Source: Glaciihabitans sp.
GTDB lineage: Bacteria; Actinomycetota; Actinomycetes; Actinomycetales; Microbacteriaceae
Direction: 5' to 3'
DNA length: 64,000 nt
Assembly (NCBI GenBank): GCA_025464095.1
Contig: JAODMF010000020.1
Span: 62,001 to 126,000 of the forward strand
This document shows, piece by piece, positions 9,254 through 18,604 of the stretch (its first letter is position 1; the number at the start of each line of letters is the position of its first letter). The notes beneath the pieces are model-generated. The model ran no database searches and was not told where the DNA came from. It saw only the letters and a program-made list of their open reading frames with translations. The position numbers and the translations under genes are program-made.

Positions 9254-10420
9254 TCAGGCCGTTGGTCGCTTGAGCCTGTAGTGATCCAAATACTCATCCA
9301 GCGAACCTTTCCACCGTCGCCGAACCTCGAAGATCCCGATGCCGCTGACGTAGCTTGTGGTGCGGGTGTTGAATATCTCCACGGCGCTAACCAGTTGTCC
9401 GCCAAGTTCGGTGCATAGAGTCGAAGCGTTCCGGAGAGCGCCGAGCTGAAGATCTTGAACCGTCCAATCGATGTGTTGCAGCGCGACGCACTCCACGTAA
9501 CCATCGGGCAGGGCGGCGAGGAATCGGGTGCCGACAATAATCTCGTCAGCGCGCGCTTCGTTGGGCTCCGAAGCGGGCAATGCCTCGGTTGCCGAAACTG
9601 CCTCGGTATCAAGGGAGAACTCCAACCCGTCGGTGAAGTGAAAGAACGGGCGAACCCCCGCACGCTCCTCATACGCGCGCTCCGGAAGCCCAACCAGGTC
9701 TTCGCCGGCCGCCCACTCATCCTCACTAAGTCTCGCCGGTTCGCCGCTGAGGACCTGCTCGTAGGCTTCCCGACCCCTCGCAAGCACCGCCAGGCGCCAC
9801 CACAGGTGGGCATCCCCTCCACCCATCAACTCACCCGGGTGCTCATTGGGCCCCAGATGGCCGATCGCTCTGAGGGACCGATAGAAACGGGCCGCGAAAG
9901 CGGTAATCTCCCTCGGCGGGCGTGCAGACACATTTTCCAGAATCTCCCGGGCGCGGAGTGCGGATGCGGGACCTCGCCCCACGTAACCCCAGAAGCTGTC
10001 GTCAGCGGTGGGGCGTATCCCGTCGAGTTCTACGAAGGGAGAGTCAGCTGCGGCGCTGGAAAGGTTCGCGCCGAACAGCTCAAACGCGGTGTCCGGATCG
10101 GAACCCAGAGAACGCGAGTGTGCGAGGACCGCTCCATTGCGCGGAGGTCGCGTGAAGATCGACACATCAACAAGTACCGCATCGTCCTCGATGTACGTCT
10201 CCGGCGGTTTTGGATCGAGCAAGAGTTGAAAGTCCTCGATTGCTGAGCTGCCACGCAACTTCACGGCACGAGTTAGCTTGCCCTCCCCCTCAAACCGTCG
10301 GACCAGATTCGGCTGCTGGTCATAATTCTCCAGGAACTCGCGAAAACCGGGAGGAAACGCGAACCCCGGAGGGAAATCTTCCACGCGCAGCGTCATCGGA
10401 AATTCCGGTTCAGAGCTCAT
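9254..10420 (-). CDS. Hypothetical protein
   Basis: A long, clearly coding frame of 388 residues with no motif I recognise. It is acidic, has no signal peptide or membrane segment, and contains several tryptophan- and phenylalanine-rich stretches (FFHFTDGLEF, VALQHIDWTVQDLQLGAL). It is transcribed in the same direction as its two neighbours, but 84-166 bases of spacing on either side argue against tight coupling. The function is unknown. Confidence 0.65.
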   Translation of the reverse strand: MSSEPEFPMTLRVEDFPPGFAFPPGFREFLENYDQQPNLVRRFEGEGKLTRAVKLRGSSAIEDFQLLLDPKPPETYIEDDAVLVDVSIFTRPPRNGAVLAHSRSLGSDPDTAFELFGANLSSAAADSPFVELDGIRPTADDSFWGYVGRGPASALRAREILENVSARPPREITAFAARFYRSLRAIGHLGPNEHPGELMGGGDAHLWWRLAVLARGREAYEQVLSGEPARLSEDEWAAGEDLVGLPERAYEERAGVRPFFHFTDGLEFSLDTEAVSATEALPASEPNEARADEIIVGTRFLAALPDGYVECVALQHIDWTVQDLQLGALRNASTLCTELGGQLVSAVEIFNTRTTSYVSGIGIFEVRRRWKGSLDEYLDHYRLKRPTA

Positions 10421-10503
10421 CAGATAACTGGATTCCTAATTGATTTCCTCGAGGCAGCTGTTGCTGCATCCAAGTGCGGGCAAATATGTACCATCCGCCC
10501 TGC

Positions 10504-10926
10504 CTACTTCACGATGGTGACGTCGACCTCGGGATAGCCGCATTCTTCGACGCATTTCGGCAACTTCCCGTTGGGAACCAAGATGAGTTTCGCCTTGCCC
10601 GTTTCGAATCCCGTGGGAACACGCAGTTGGGTCAAAGGGGCGGTCGCGAGAGCATTCGGCAGCGAGTGCGCGACTGCCCCGGGGATTTCTCCGGGCTTGA
10701 GAGCGACAGGGGGTTCTGTCAAGTAGACGTAGGAGGTTGCGCTTGAACAGGTCTCGACCGTGATCGACGCCGATTCGCCGCGAACGAGTTCGCTGGTGGT
10801 CACGGCGATCGAGGGATGGCAAACGATCTGCAATACCGAGGTGCAGCCTGAGAGCCCGAAGGCCACCGCCAGGGCGAGCCCGAGGAGCCCGATGCGGGCG
10901 GTTTCACGAATTAATCTCGACTTCAT
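10504..10926 (-). CDS. Putative lipoprotein
   Basis: A small secreted protein (140 residues from the ATG at 10926). The N-terminus is MKSRLIRE followed by a hydrophobic run and the lipobox LSGC, so the mature protein would be anchored to the outer face of the membrane through that cysteine. The mature part has two further cysteine pairs (C...C and KCVEEC) and a predominantly beta-like composition. No family was recognised. An alternative start four codons upstream is possible. Confidence 0.68.
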   Translation of the reverse strand: MKSRLIRETARIGLLGLALAVAFGLSGCTSVLQIVCHPSIAVTTSELVRGESASITVETCSSATSYVYLTEPPVALKPGEIPGAVAHSLPNALATAPLTQLRVPTGFETGKAKLILVPNGKLPKCVEECGYPEVDVTIVK

Positions 10927-11066
10927 GCCATCACTCAACCACGCGGACGGAGAAACGCAAACATGTTTTCGTTCAACGGAGCGAGGATGCGCGGCCTTCG
11001 CCCCGACGCCGCGGCACGTCGGCTTAGCCGGCCTGGGCTAAGGATCGAGCAACAATCAAACTCTGC

Positions 11067-11421
11067 CGACTACTTGGAGGCAGACCGCACGAGCCACCCG
11101 AACCTGGTGTGCCAGGCCCAGTCCGCGTAGTCGCCCTGGGGTAACACATCGACTTTCTGCTCAGCCAATGCCGCTCAGGTCGGTGAAGTTGGGGCCTTCG
11201 AACGTGGCGCCCAGCCGATAAGGCCACCTGCGGCGCAAGGCGAGGAAATGTGTGTCAAAGGTGTCTTCGTCAACGGTGATCCAGACGTAGGAAAACCTGT
11301 GGCCGTGCCGGTACATACCGAGGATGAGTTTCTCCGGGTCCAAGTTTGCGGGGTCGGCGGGCTCGGGTGAAAGTCGCCTCCTGGTCTCCTGCACCGTGAC
11401 TAGGCCGTCGGATTTTATGAG
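11067..11421 (-). pseudogene. Truncated, frameshifted copy of the membrane-protein gene at 19935-20429
   Basis: This stretch is about 90% identical by eye to 19931-20285. Relative to the intact copy it lacks two bases (GCCGCTCAGG here against GCCGCACTCAGG), which shifts the frame and cuts off the last 25 or so residues. It also has a 3-base insertion nearby. Similarity stops abruptly at about 11421, so the N-terminal membrane segment is missing. The remaining open frame (VTVQETRRRLSPEPADPA and on) could still be read but is unlikely to be functional. Confidence 0.75.
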
Positions 11422-11450
11422 GGGAACCACAGCGTGCTTTGACCGTCCCA

Positions 11451-12779
11451 CTAATTCCGAGTCTCTCCCGGGGCGTACGTTGCCGCTCTCGCAACGAGAT
11501 CGGCGTAGACCTCCGGGCGGCGTTGGTACCAGATCACATCACGATAGGGAGGGCCCGTTGGATGACGGCGAAGATCGTGTAGGTCGACATCGGCGGTAAC
11601 CAGTGGGCTGTCGCCGTAGTCCATAGCGAGAACAGTGCCGTCAGGCCCGAATATCCCGCTTCCAACCCCCGCATTTCTTGCGGCAACCACGTACATGTGA
11701 TTGTCAAGTGCTCGCGACTGCTGAATCACTGACCAGCGCGGTAGTGAGAACGGGGCGCTCTCTTCCGGAGTGGCGCGCCAGGCCGTCGCGCGGAAGTCGT
11801 TCTCGATGGGAAGGAGGAGGATCTCCGCGCCCGCAGCGGCGACTAGGCGCGCGGATTCGGGACTCGATGAATCCATGCAAATGTTCAAGCCAACGTGCGC
11901 ACCCAGCGGCTCCAAGCGAGCCGCGTGAAAACTGTCACCTGGGGTTACCCCGCGCCAGGCTTCCCTAATCGCAAGGTGAACTTTTCGGTATTTCAGCGCA
12001 ATATTGCCCCGAGCATCGATGAGTAGCGCTGTGTTGTAGACAAGCTCCCCCGATCGTTCGAGAACTGAAAACGCGAGCGCCATCTCGTACTCTTTGGCGA
12101 GCGACAAGAACGGTGCTATGTGCTCCCCGGGAATCTCAACTGCCTGTTCCACGAGACCTTGACCACTAGGCTCTCCCAGGTCCTGACTGAAGATCGTCTC
12201 CGGCAGGCACAAGAGATCCACGTTGTCATCGCCAGCGCGCCGACAGAGTTCCAGGAAGCGATCTCGATTTCGAGTGATGCTCGGCGTGGGCCCCGTCGTC
12301 TTGCTGCTTCCCGCTGCGAGCCGCATCGGCAAAGCGTCCGGGGCAGACGCTTGGTCGACTCGCCAATCCGCCCACTCCGACCACCCCGTCGAACTCCATC
12401 TGATCTGCACACGCACAATGAGCTTGCAGCCTGCCGGCCGCTCAAGCACCCTCGAGCGCATCGTCGACCAATCGCCATCCTGCTCCGTCACCTCAAGTGG
12501 CGCCCAGGAGTGGGTTGTCATGTCAGGCCTTACCCAGAGGGCCATTGCCTCCAGGGACGCGGGTCCCCGTTGGAGGTCAGCCCAGCGAACCCGCACCGAG
12601 ACCAGCAGGTGACGAAGCTGATCCTCCAAACTGAACGGCACGTCCCAGCCGCCGTAGCATCCCGCGCTGCCGTTGGATTCAACTCGCAGGTTGCCATTCG
12701 CGGAGCGAGCAAGGATCGGCGTCAGTTCATTTCTCGGCCCCCACGGCTGCGCGTCGGCGGAAATCGGCGATGAACTCAT
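11451..12779 (-). CDS. Carbon-nitrogen hydrolase (nitrilase superfamily) with N-terminal extension
   Basis: The protein has 442 residues. Residues ~165-430 form a nitrilase-fold amidohydrolase with an apparent Glu-Lys-Cys triad: Glu194 in CLPETIF, Lys266 in KYRKVHL, Cys301 in NICMDSS. The family hydrolyses non-peptide C-N bonds such as amides and N-carbamoyl groups. The first ~160 residues are extra compared with a standard nitrilase of 260-300 residues and look beta-rich (a jelly-roll or carbohydrate-binding type of domain is a guess). It is transcribed alone on the minus strand, ending 30 bases before the decayed gene copy. The substrate is unknown. Confidence 0.85.
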   Translation of the reverse strand: MSSSPISADAQPWGPRNELTPILARSANGNLRVESNGSAGCYGGWDVPFSLEDQLRHLLVSVRVRWADLQRGPASLEAMALWVRPDMTTHSWAPLEVTEQDGDWSTMRSRVLERPAGCKLIVRVQIRWSSTGWSEWADWRVDQASAPDALPMRLAAGSSKTTGPTPSITRNRDRFLELCRRAGDDNVDLLCLPETIFSQDLGEPSGQGLVEQAVEIPGEHIAPFLSLAKEYEMALAFSVLERSGELVYNTALLIDARGNIALKYRKVHLAIREAWRGVTPGDSFHAARLEPLGAHVGLNICMDSSSPESARLVAAAGAEILLLPIENDFRATAWRATPEESAPFSLPRWSVIQQSRALDNHMYVVAARNAGVGSGIFGPDGTVLAMDYGDSPLVTADVDLHDLRRHPTGPPYRDVIWYQRRPEVYADLVARAATYAPGETRN

Positions 12780-12815
12780 GCGAACTCTCGATTCTCTATT
12801 AATCTTCGCGTAAAG

Positions 12816-13784
12816 CTAAGGAGAGCAGCGGAAACTCAGACGAGTTGTCGCCGAGTCCTTCGTGTCGTCACTCAATTCTGCTTCGGTCACAGCATTGAGC
12901 TCCCGAAGCGCCGGCATCAGCGCACTCAATGAATGCTCGCCATAGCCGAGCTTCTGCGCCTCGTGAAGCAGGTAGCTGCCTGTGAACAGCATCCGGGGGC
13001 GCTGGCCGAGACTGAGGGCTAGCTCCTGACCGAGGCGGGCGTCCTTCGCGCCCAAGTCGACCTTGAATCCGGGGACATGCTCGGTGTCGACGAGCTCTGC
13101 GGGCACCCGATCACGGAGATAGTTGTTCCCGGCGGCTGTGGTATTCAGTACGCCCATCACCACGTCGCGCTCGAGTCCGGCGCGCTCAGCTAGGGCGAGC
13201 GCCTCAAGGTCCGCGACGTGGATAGCGTTGGCGAGGAGGTTGTTGATGACCTTCATCGTCATCCCGGCGCCGATGCCGCCGCAACGCATCAGCTTCGCCG
13301 CAAGCGGACGGAGCACCATTTCCACGCGGTCGACGTCAGCGTCTCGCGCCCCGTATATGAAGTTGACTCGGCCCTCGAGGGCGTCTTTGGGCAGTGCGCC
13401 GACTCCAGCATCGGCGAAGCGGAGTCCACGCCGGGTCGCCTCCTCTCCGATCTCGATGCTCGTGGACGGTTCGATCGTTGAGCAGTCGATGAGAAGGATC
13501 CCCGGCCGTGCCGAGTTGAGCAGGCCGTCCTCGCTCGTGTACACCGACCGCACGTCCGCGCCAGTGCCAAGGACGGTGATCACGTTCCGAGAGCGGCGAG
13601 CGAGGTCGGCGACGCTCGATGCGACGACCGCGCCGTCTGCGGCAAGGGCTTCAGCGCGTTCCGGCGAGCGGTTATAGACGAGGGGGACCGCGCCCGTTGC
13701 CAGGTAGCGTCGCGCGAACGCGGCGCCCATCGCGCCGAGGCCGATGATGCCGACCTCGAAGTCCCCATTTTGCTGCTGGCTCAT
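12816..13784 (-). CDS. NAD(P)-dependent 3-hydroxyisobutyrate dehydrogenase-like oxidoreductase
   Basis: This beta-hydroxyacid dehydrogenase (322 residues) has an N-terminal Rossmann motif GIIGLGAMGAAFA. It carries the family signature around IDCSTIEPSTS and the catalytic-lysine block GAGMTMKVINNLL. Members reduce or oxidise 3-hydroxyacids such as tartronate semialdehyde, 3-hydroxyisobutyrate or sulfolactaldehyde. The ATG at 13784 overlaps the permease stop (ATGA), so it belongs to the sugar-importer operon and probably acts on a product of the imported compound. An in-frame upstream extension lies within the permease gene and was not used. Confidence 0.88.
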   Translation of the reverse strand: MSQQQNGDFEVGIIGLGAMGAAFARRYLATGAVPLVYNRSPERAEALAADGAVVASSVADLARRSRNVITVLGTGADVRSVYTSEDGLLNSARPGILLIDCSTIEPSTSIEIGEEATRRGLRFADAGVGALPKDALEGRVNFIYGARDADVDRVEMVLRPLAAKLMRCGGIGAGMTMKVINNLLANAIHVADLEALALAERAGLERDVVMGVLNTTAAGNNYLRDRVPAELVDTEHVPGFKVDLGAKDARLGQELALSLGQRPRMLFTGSYLLHEAQKLGYGEHSLSALMPALRELNAVTEAELSDDTKDSATTRLSFRCSP

Positions 13785-14641
13785 CCCTTGACCGACCCTT
13801 GGGTCAGGCCTGCGACTAGCTGCCGGTTCGCCACGAGCGAGAGGATCACGATAGGGAGAGCGGCGACCACGCCGATCGCAGCTAGTTGACCCCACGCGAC
13901 TTGGTTCGGGTTCACCAGGCTCGCGATTCCGACGGTCAGTGGGGAGGTCGAACCACCGGACGTCATCGTGAGGCCGAACTGGAACTCGTTCCAGGCCATG
14001 ACGCCGGTGAAGACTGCCACGGAGGCCAGCCCGGGCCGGGCAAGTGGCAGGATGATCCGCCAGAACGCTTCGAACTCCGACGCCCCGTCGATTAGCGCGG
14101 CCTCGCGGAGAGATCGGGGAACCCCATCGAAGTTGACTTTCATGACGAGAATCGCGAACGGGAGCTGGAAGACCGTGTTAGCCAGCACCAGACCGAGGTT
14201 GCCGCCGATGAGACCCAACGACGCGAGGGTGACGTACAGCCCGGGGACGAGCACCATGGGCGGCACGATGGAGATGAACCCCGCCACTCCGAGCAGTGGA
14301 AAGGTGATTCCGCGCGGCACGCGGAATCCTGAAAGTGCGTATCCGCCGAGGGAACCGGCGCCCAAGGACAGCAGAACGGTCCCGGCGACGATGAGCGCCG
14401 AGTTCCCCATCTGCTGCAGGTATGGGGTGCCGGAGCTGAAGAGTTCGATGTAACTCTCAAGTGAGAAGGAGGCGGTGAAGCGTGGGTTGATGATGCCGGT
14501 CGCCGGCTGCAAGGAGACGAAGATCATCCATGCCATGGGGATCAGGATGATCGCCACAGTGATGAGCAAGACTATTTCCATCGTCCACTGCCAGGGTTCC
14601 ATTCGGCGACGACGCCGAGCGGCTGTTGGAAGTGTGGTCAT
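13781..14641 (-). CDS. Carbohydrate ABC transporter permease (MalG type)
   Basis: This is an inner-membrane permease (286 residues) with six hydrophobic segments and the EAA loop EAALIDGASEFEAFWRIILP that docks the ATPase. The charged N-terminus RRRRRMEPW precedes the first helix. The ATG at 14641 has GGAG eight bases upstream; an in-frame TTG at 14665 is weaker. It pairs with the upstream permease and the lipoprotein. No ATP-binding subunit is encoded nearby, so the importer presumably uses a shared MsiK-type ATPase, as many actinobacterial sugar importers do. Confidence 0.92.
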   Translation of the reverse strand: MTTLPTAARRRRRMEPWQWTMEIVLLITVAIILIPMAWMIFVSLQPATGIINPRFTASFSLESYIELFSSGTPYLQQMGNSALIVAGTVLLSLGAGSLGGYALSGFRVPRGITFPLLGVAGFISIVPPMVLVPGLYVTLASLGLIGGNLGLVLANTVFQLPFAILVMKVNFDGVPRSLREAALIDGASEFEAFWRIILPLARPGLASVAVFTGVMAWNEFQFGLTMTSGGSTSPLTVGIASLVNPNQVAWGQLAAIGVVAALPIVILSLVANRQLVAGLTQGSVKG

Positions 14642-14670
14642 TTCAGAGGTCTCCAGATAGGTCAATGAGT

Positions 14671-15597
14671 TCAGGAGGCCGCGCGCGCCCTGCGGAGGCG
14701 GCGCAGGCCGAATCCGATTGCCACGAGCGCGCCGATTGCCAGCACCACCATCACGCTGTAGGCGGAGCCGTAACCAAGATTGAGTTCATCGAAGAACACC
14801 TGTCGGATATGCAGACTCACCAGGGAGGTGGCATCGCCGGGGCCCCCGCCAGTGACGAGGAACATCTCATCGAATGCTTTGATGCTCATCAGGAGCCGGA
14901 TTCCGCAAAGGGCAATCACCATCGGCATCACGAGCGGCAGGGTGATGTACCGAAGCGTTTGCCGACTGTTTGCCCCATCAACGAGGGCAGCTTCACGGAC
15001 CTCCGGGTCGAGAGCTTGCAGCGAGGTGAACAGGATAAGGAATACCAGAGGCGTCCAGTGCCACACATCGATTCCGATGACCACCGCCATCGCTGACGCG
15101 CCATCGCCGAGCCAAGACTGCACCGGCAGGCCCAGGTTGCCCAGAAGCTTGTTCAGGGACCCGATGTTCGGGTCCACGATGAGCAGCCAGATCACGCTGA
15201 TCACCACCGGCGCGATCGCGAGCGGGATGAGGAGGACCCTCCGCGCCAGCCCAGCGAACACCCGGCTTCGTTCGACCAAGAGCGCGAGCGCCAGTCCCAG
15301 ACCCACGGTGAGCACTACGGATGCCAACGAGAATACGAGCGTGTTGACCATGGTTCGCGCTCCCGTCTGGTCGGAGGGGATCTTCGCGAAGTTACCGAAG
15401 CCGACGAGCACCTCGGTGAAGACTCCACCTTGCAGAGCGACGTCGGACACCGACATCCGAAGCAGGTTGTAGGCCGGCAAGATCCCGAACACCGCAAACA
15501 GAATGATGCTGGGGAGCAGTGCGATGACCGCAAACCGGCCCCCGTCCATCGGGCGCCGCCGTCTGGAGCGGCGCCCTGCAAGGAGGAGCTGTGCCAT
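14671..15597 (-). CDS. Carbohydrate ABC transporter permease (MalF type)
   Basis: This is the first permease of the importer (308 residues). It has about six membrane helices and the EAA loop EAALVDGANSRQTLRYITLP. The ATG at 15597 lies just after the binding-protein stop and gives an N-terminus MAQLLLAGRRSRRRR that fits the family. The longer frame to 15681 lies inside the binding-protein gene. It forms a heterodimer with the MalG-type permease. Confidence 0.92.
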   Translation of the reverse strand: MAQLLLAGRRSRRRRPMDGGRFAVIALLPSIILFAVFGILPAYNLLRMSVSDVALQGGVFTEVLVGFGNFAKIPSDQTGARTMVNTLVFSLASVVLTVGLGLALALLVERSRVFAGLARRVLLIPLAIAPVVISVIWLLIVDPNIGSLNKLLGNLGLPVQSWLGDGASAMAVVIGIDVWHWTPLVFLILFTSLQALDPEVREAALVDGANSRQTLRYITLPLVMPMVIALCGIRLLMSIKAFDEMFLVTGGGPGDATSLVSLHIRQVFFDELNLGYGSAYSVMVVLAIGALVAIGFGLRRLRRARAAS

Positions 15598-15601
15598 GAA
15601 C

Positions 15602-16969
15602 TTATCCTCCGACGACGCTCTTGAGGCTGGCCTGCATCGTCGACATGCCCGTATCGACGCCGACGTTGTGGCCGAGTACATCGTTCATCCCCTTACTTGC
15701 GACGTCGATGAATGCTGCGTTGAACGGATAGCGATACGCCGACTTCACCTTTTTGAGCGAGTCCTTGTAGGCCGGCAGCCACGGGGCGGCCAGCGCGGGC
15801 GCGCCGCCACCATTTAGGACATCACTGCGAACGGGAATACCTCCGCCGTTGCCGTCCTTCAGCAGGATTGTCTGCCCTTCAGCGCTGGTGGCGAACTGGA
15901 TGAAGGCCAACGCGGCCGCGGCACGGTTATGGGGCAGACCGACGGGGACGGCGAGGCTCCAGGTCGCGCTGGTCGGAGTGACGCCCGCAGGTCCGCCGGG
16001 AACGACAGCGAACCCGAGTTTGCCTGAAACGAGCGACTTCGTGGGGTCGAGCAGCTGCCCAAGCGTCGAGGCGACGAGGCTGGCCTGCGCGACCTTGCCC
16101 GATTGCATGAGCGACACCATGCCGGCCTGATCGACCGTGTCCGGGTTGGGTCCGAGGTCACCTAGCTGCTGATACACGGACATCGCCTTCAGCGCTTTCG
16201 GGGTGTCGACCGAGGGGACGTATCCTGAGCTGGTCTTCTCGAACCAGTTCGCGCCATAGCTGGAGAGAACGTCGGAGAAGTCGGGCGTGCCGCCGTCCTT
16301 TGCCCGGACCACGTACCCGTAGGGAGCGGCTTTGGCGGCCTCGATGGCTTTGCCGTTGGAGATCGCCTCATCCCAGGTGGTCGGCACTTTAAGCCCGAGC
16401 TTGGAGTAGATGTCGGTGCGGTAGACGAAAATGCGCAGATTGCCGTTCACGGGCACGCCGTACACCTCGCCGGCAGTGCTGGAACTGTGTGTGCTCTTGT
16501 CCCAGAATGGCAGCGCGTCGAAGGTGTTGATGGCCGGATCGAGCTTGAAGCCAGGATTGATGCTGGTCAGCGGCTGCGCCCATCCGAGGTCGTAGAACTG
16601 CGAAGTCCAAGGCTCATCGAGCTGGAGCACGTCGAACGCCAGCGATTTCTGCTGGACCGCGTTTGCTTCCTGGGTCAGAAGTCCCGCATAGGGGAAGGTG
16701 CGAAAGGTGACTTTCACCCCTGTCTTCTTGGTGTACGCCGCGGCGACCGCTTCGTAAGCGCTCAGCCAGGGCGAGGTGTTCGTCGGGATGATGAGCTCGG
16801 TGACCTTCCCCTGGGCGTCGGCACCACCGCCCCCGAGTGCGCCGCCACCGGAAGTGCAGCCGGCAAGGAGGGTAGTGAGAGCTACGGCCGCGATCGCCGT
16901 GACCGCGAGCCTATGACGGCGGCGCGTGCCTGATCGCGCGCTCCCGAGCTTCTGCGCAACGTTGTGCAT
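15602..16969 (-). CDS. Extracellular sugar-binding lipoprotein of the ABC importer
   Basis: A family-1 solute-binding protein (455 residues). The twin-basic, hydrophobic N-terminus ends in the lipobox LLAGC and a Gly-rich linker GGGALGGGGA. The body has the usual FDVLQLDEPW and GEVYGVPVNGNLRIFVYRTD blocks near the hinge. The ATG at 16969 follows AAGGGAA at good spacing. It is the first gene of a four-gene minus-strand operon (binding protein, two permeases, dehydrogenase) that diverges from the sulfatase operon. The ligand may be a sulfated or acidic sugar (inference). Confidence 0.92.
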   Translation of the reverse strand: MHNVAQKLGSARSGTRRRHRLAVTAIAAVALTTLLAGCTSGGGALGGGGADAQGKVTELIIPTNTSPWLSAYEAVAAAYTKKTGVKVTFRTFPYAGLLTQEANAVQQKSLAFDVLQLDEPWTSQFYDLGWAQPLTSINPGFKLDPAINTFDALPFWDKSTHSSSTAGEVYGVPVNGNLRIFVYRTDIYSKLGLKVPTTWDEAISNGKAIEAAKAAPYGYVVRAKDGGTPDFSDVLSSYGANWFEKTSSGYVPSVDTPKALKAMSVYQQLGDLGPNPDTVDQAGMVSLMQSGKVAQASLVASTLGQLLDPTKSLVSGKLGFAVVPGGPAGVTPTSATWSLAVPVGLPHNRAAAALAFIQFATSAEGQTILLKDGNGGGIPVRSDVLNGGGAPALAAPWLPAYKDSLKKVKSAYRYPFNAAFIDVASKGMNDVLGHNVGVDTGMSTMQASLKSVVGG

Positions 16970-17062
16970 AAGGTTCCCTTCGAGATAGGTGAGACGCCGA
17001 GGCATCCACACTCCATGGCCCCGGACAGAACGATCGGCCGGACCAGGTTAATTTGAGGTCGT

Positions 17063-17079
17063 ATCATTCCTTCAATGAT
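17063..17079. promoter_or_regulatory. Perfect inverted repeat, candidate GntR/FadR operator
   Basis: ATCATT-CCTTC-AATGAT is a perfect 6-bp inverted repeat in the 205-base gap between the divergent binding-protein and sulfatase genes, about 95 bases from each start. A second TCAATGA follows at 17084-17090, and a partly matching inverted pair GTATCATTCC / GGATCATAC (17061 and 17101) surrounds it. The local GntR/FadR regulator encoded at 19123 is the natural candidate to bind here. Confidence 0.45.
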
Positions 17080-17174
17080 TGGCTCAATGAAGTACTGGTA
17101 GGATCATACTGGGGTGCGCAGGGGAATTTCAAGCTCGATAGCGCCTCGTATTTCAACCTAACAAAGGAGTTCCA

Positions 17175-18584
17175 GTGAACCCATCGCACGACCCACGCCC
17201 GAACGTTCTCGTGATCGTCGCGGACGATCTTGGCTACGGAGATCTGTCATGCATGGGGGCCGCCGACCTCCACACGCCGCACCTCGACGAACTCGCCGCA
17301 TCAGGCGCCCTGTTGACGAGCTGGTACTCGAACTCGCCCGTTTGCTCCCCCTCTCGCGCCAGCCTCCTGACAGGGCGATACCCCGGCAACGCCGGCGTGC
17401 GCTCGATCCTGCAGGGCTACCGAACCACCCCCGGGCTGCAACCGAGTGTGCCGACGCTCGCGTCACTCCTGCATCAACATCACTACAACACCGAACTTGT
17501 CGGCAAATGGCACCTCGGCCTCACGGCGGAGTCACGCCCATCCGCGCACGGTTTTGACAAGTCCTTTGGCCACCTCGCCGGCGCAGTGGACTACTTCTCC
17601 CACATTCACTACAGCCCGAATAATCGCCGAGTGACGATGAACGGGCAGACCTACATCGGCACTCCACTGCACGACCTGTGGGAGGACGATAACGAAGTCC
17701 ATCACGATGGCGAGTACCTCACCGATCTGGTCGGCCGTCGTGCGACAGAAGCCGTGCACCGCCTCGCGAAGGAACAGGACCCCTTCTTCCTTTATGTTCC
17801 GTTCAACGCCCCCCACTACCCGATGCACGCTCCAGAGAAATACAAGGAACCCTTCCGTCACCTCCCGCCGCAGCGCATGATCATGGCGGCGATGATCGCC
17901 GCCATGGACACCGCGATTGGGCAGATCATCCACGCCCTCGACGACGAAGGCGCCCGAGAGAACACCTTCGTGCTGTTCATGTCCGACAATGGCCCCTCGC
18001 GCGAGATCCGCAACTGGCTCGACGGCACCCAGCGCTCCTACGACGGCGGCACCGCCGGGCCGCTCAAAGGCCACAAGTTCTCGTTGTTCGAGGGCGGCAT
18101 CCGGGTTCCTGGCATCATCAGTTGGCCGGCGAGGATCCCTGCCGGGCAGACCATCGGAGAACCTCTTGCCGCAATGGATCTCGTTCCGACGCTGCTAACC
18201 GCGATCGGCGCCCAAACCGGAGGCCTGGAACTCGACGGCTCCGACATCCTGGACACTCTCGCGGGCGGGGGCACGTCACCGCACGACTGCATCTTCTGGG
18301 AACAGGGTGAGCAGACTGCCGTACGCCGGGGACAATGGAAACTGGTCTTGCGCGGCCAGCTGGTCGAAGAGGAAGTCGCCCAGGACGAAGTCTTCCTCTC
18401 CAACCTGGCCGTCGATCCCGGCGAGACCACCAACCTCGCCGAGGCCCACCCACAGGTGGTCGCTGAACTCCGCCTTGCTCTTGAGACGTGGAAAGCCGAG
18501 ATCGAGCGACGCTGGACCGCCGAGTGGCTACCGTCGATCCCTGACTACGACGTCCACGTCTTTCCCGCCGGCGTCTCCAAATAG
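17175..18584 (+). CDS. Type I sulfatase (arylsulfatase family)
   Basis: A 469-residue sulfatase. The formylglycine motif is intact: Cys57-Ser-Pro-Ser-Arg61 in PVCSPSRASLLTGRYP, so the cysteine would be oxidised by a formylglycine-generating enzyme encoded elsewhere. Metal-ligand aspartates are seen at VADDLGYGD (17-18) and in FMSDNGPS. There is no signal peptide, so it acts in the cytoplasm on an imported sulfate ester. It starts with GTG at 17175 behind AAAGGAG. The neighbours (sugar importer, dehydrogenase, gluconokinase-like kinase, FadR regulator) suggest a pathway for a sulfated sugar or sugar acid. Confidence 0.93.
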   Translation: MNPSHDPRPNVLVIVADDLGYGDLSCMGAADLHTPHLDELAASGALLTSWYSNSPVCSPSRASLLTGRYPGNAGVRSILQGYRTTPGLQPSVPTLASLLHQHHYNTELVGKWHLGLTAESRPSAHGFDKSFGHLAGAVDYFSHIHYSPNNRRVTMNGQTYIGTPLHDLWEDDNEVHHDGEYLTDLVGRRATEAVHRLAKEQDPFFLYVPFNAPHYPMHAPEKYKEPFRHLPPQRMIMAAMIAAMDTAIGQIIHALDDEGARENTFVLFMSDNGPSREIRNWLDGTQRSYDGGTAGPLKGHKFSLFEGGIRVPGIISWPARIPAGQTIGEPLAAMDLVPTLLTAIGAQTGGLELDGSDILDTLAGGGTSPHDCIFWEQGEQTAVRRGQWKLVLRGQLVEEEVAQDEVFLSNLAVDPGETTNLAEAHPQVVAELRLALETWKAEIERRWTAEWLPSIPDYDVHVFPAGVSK

Positions 18585-18604
18585 GACGGAAGGAGTTGAC
18601 AGCG

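Noticed and set aside
12120-12773. 217-codon plus-strand frame antisense to the nitrilase gene
   Set aside because: The nitrilase triad on the other strand is clear; the antisense frame is Arg/His/Pro-rich and motif-free.
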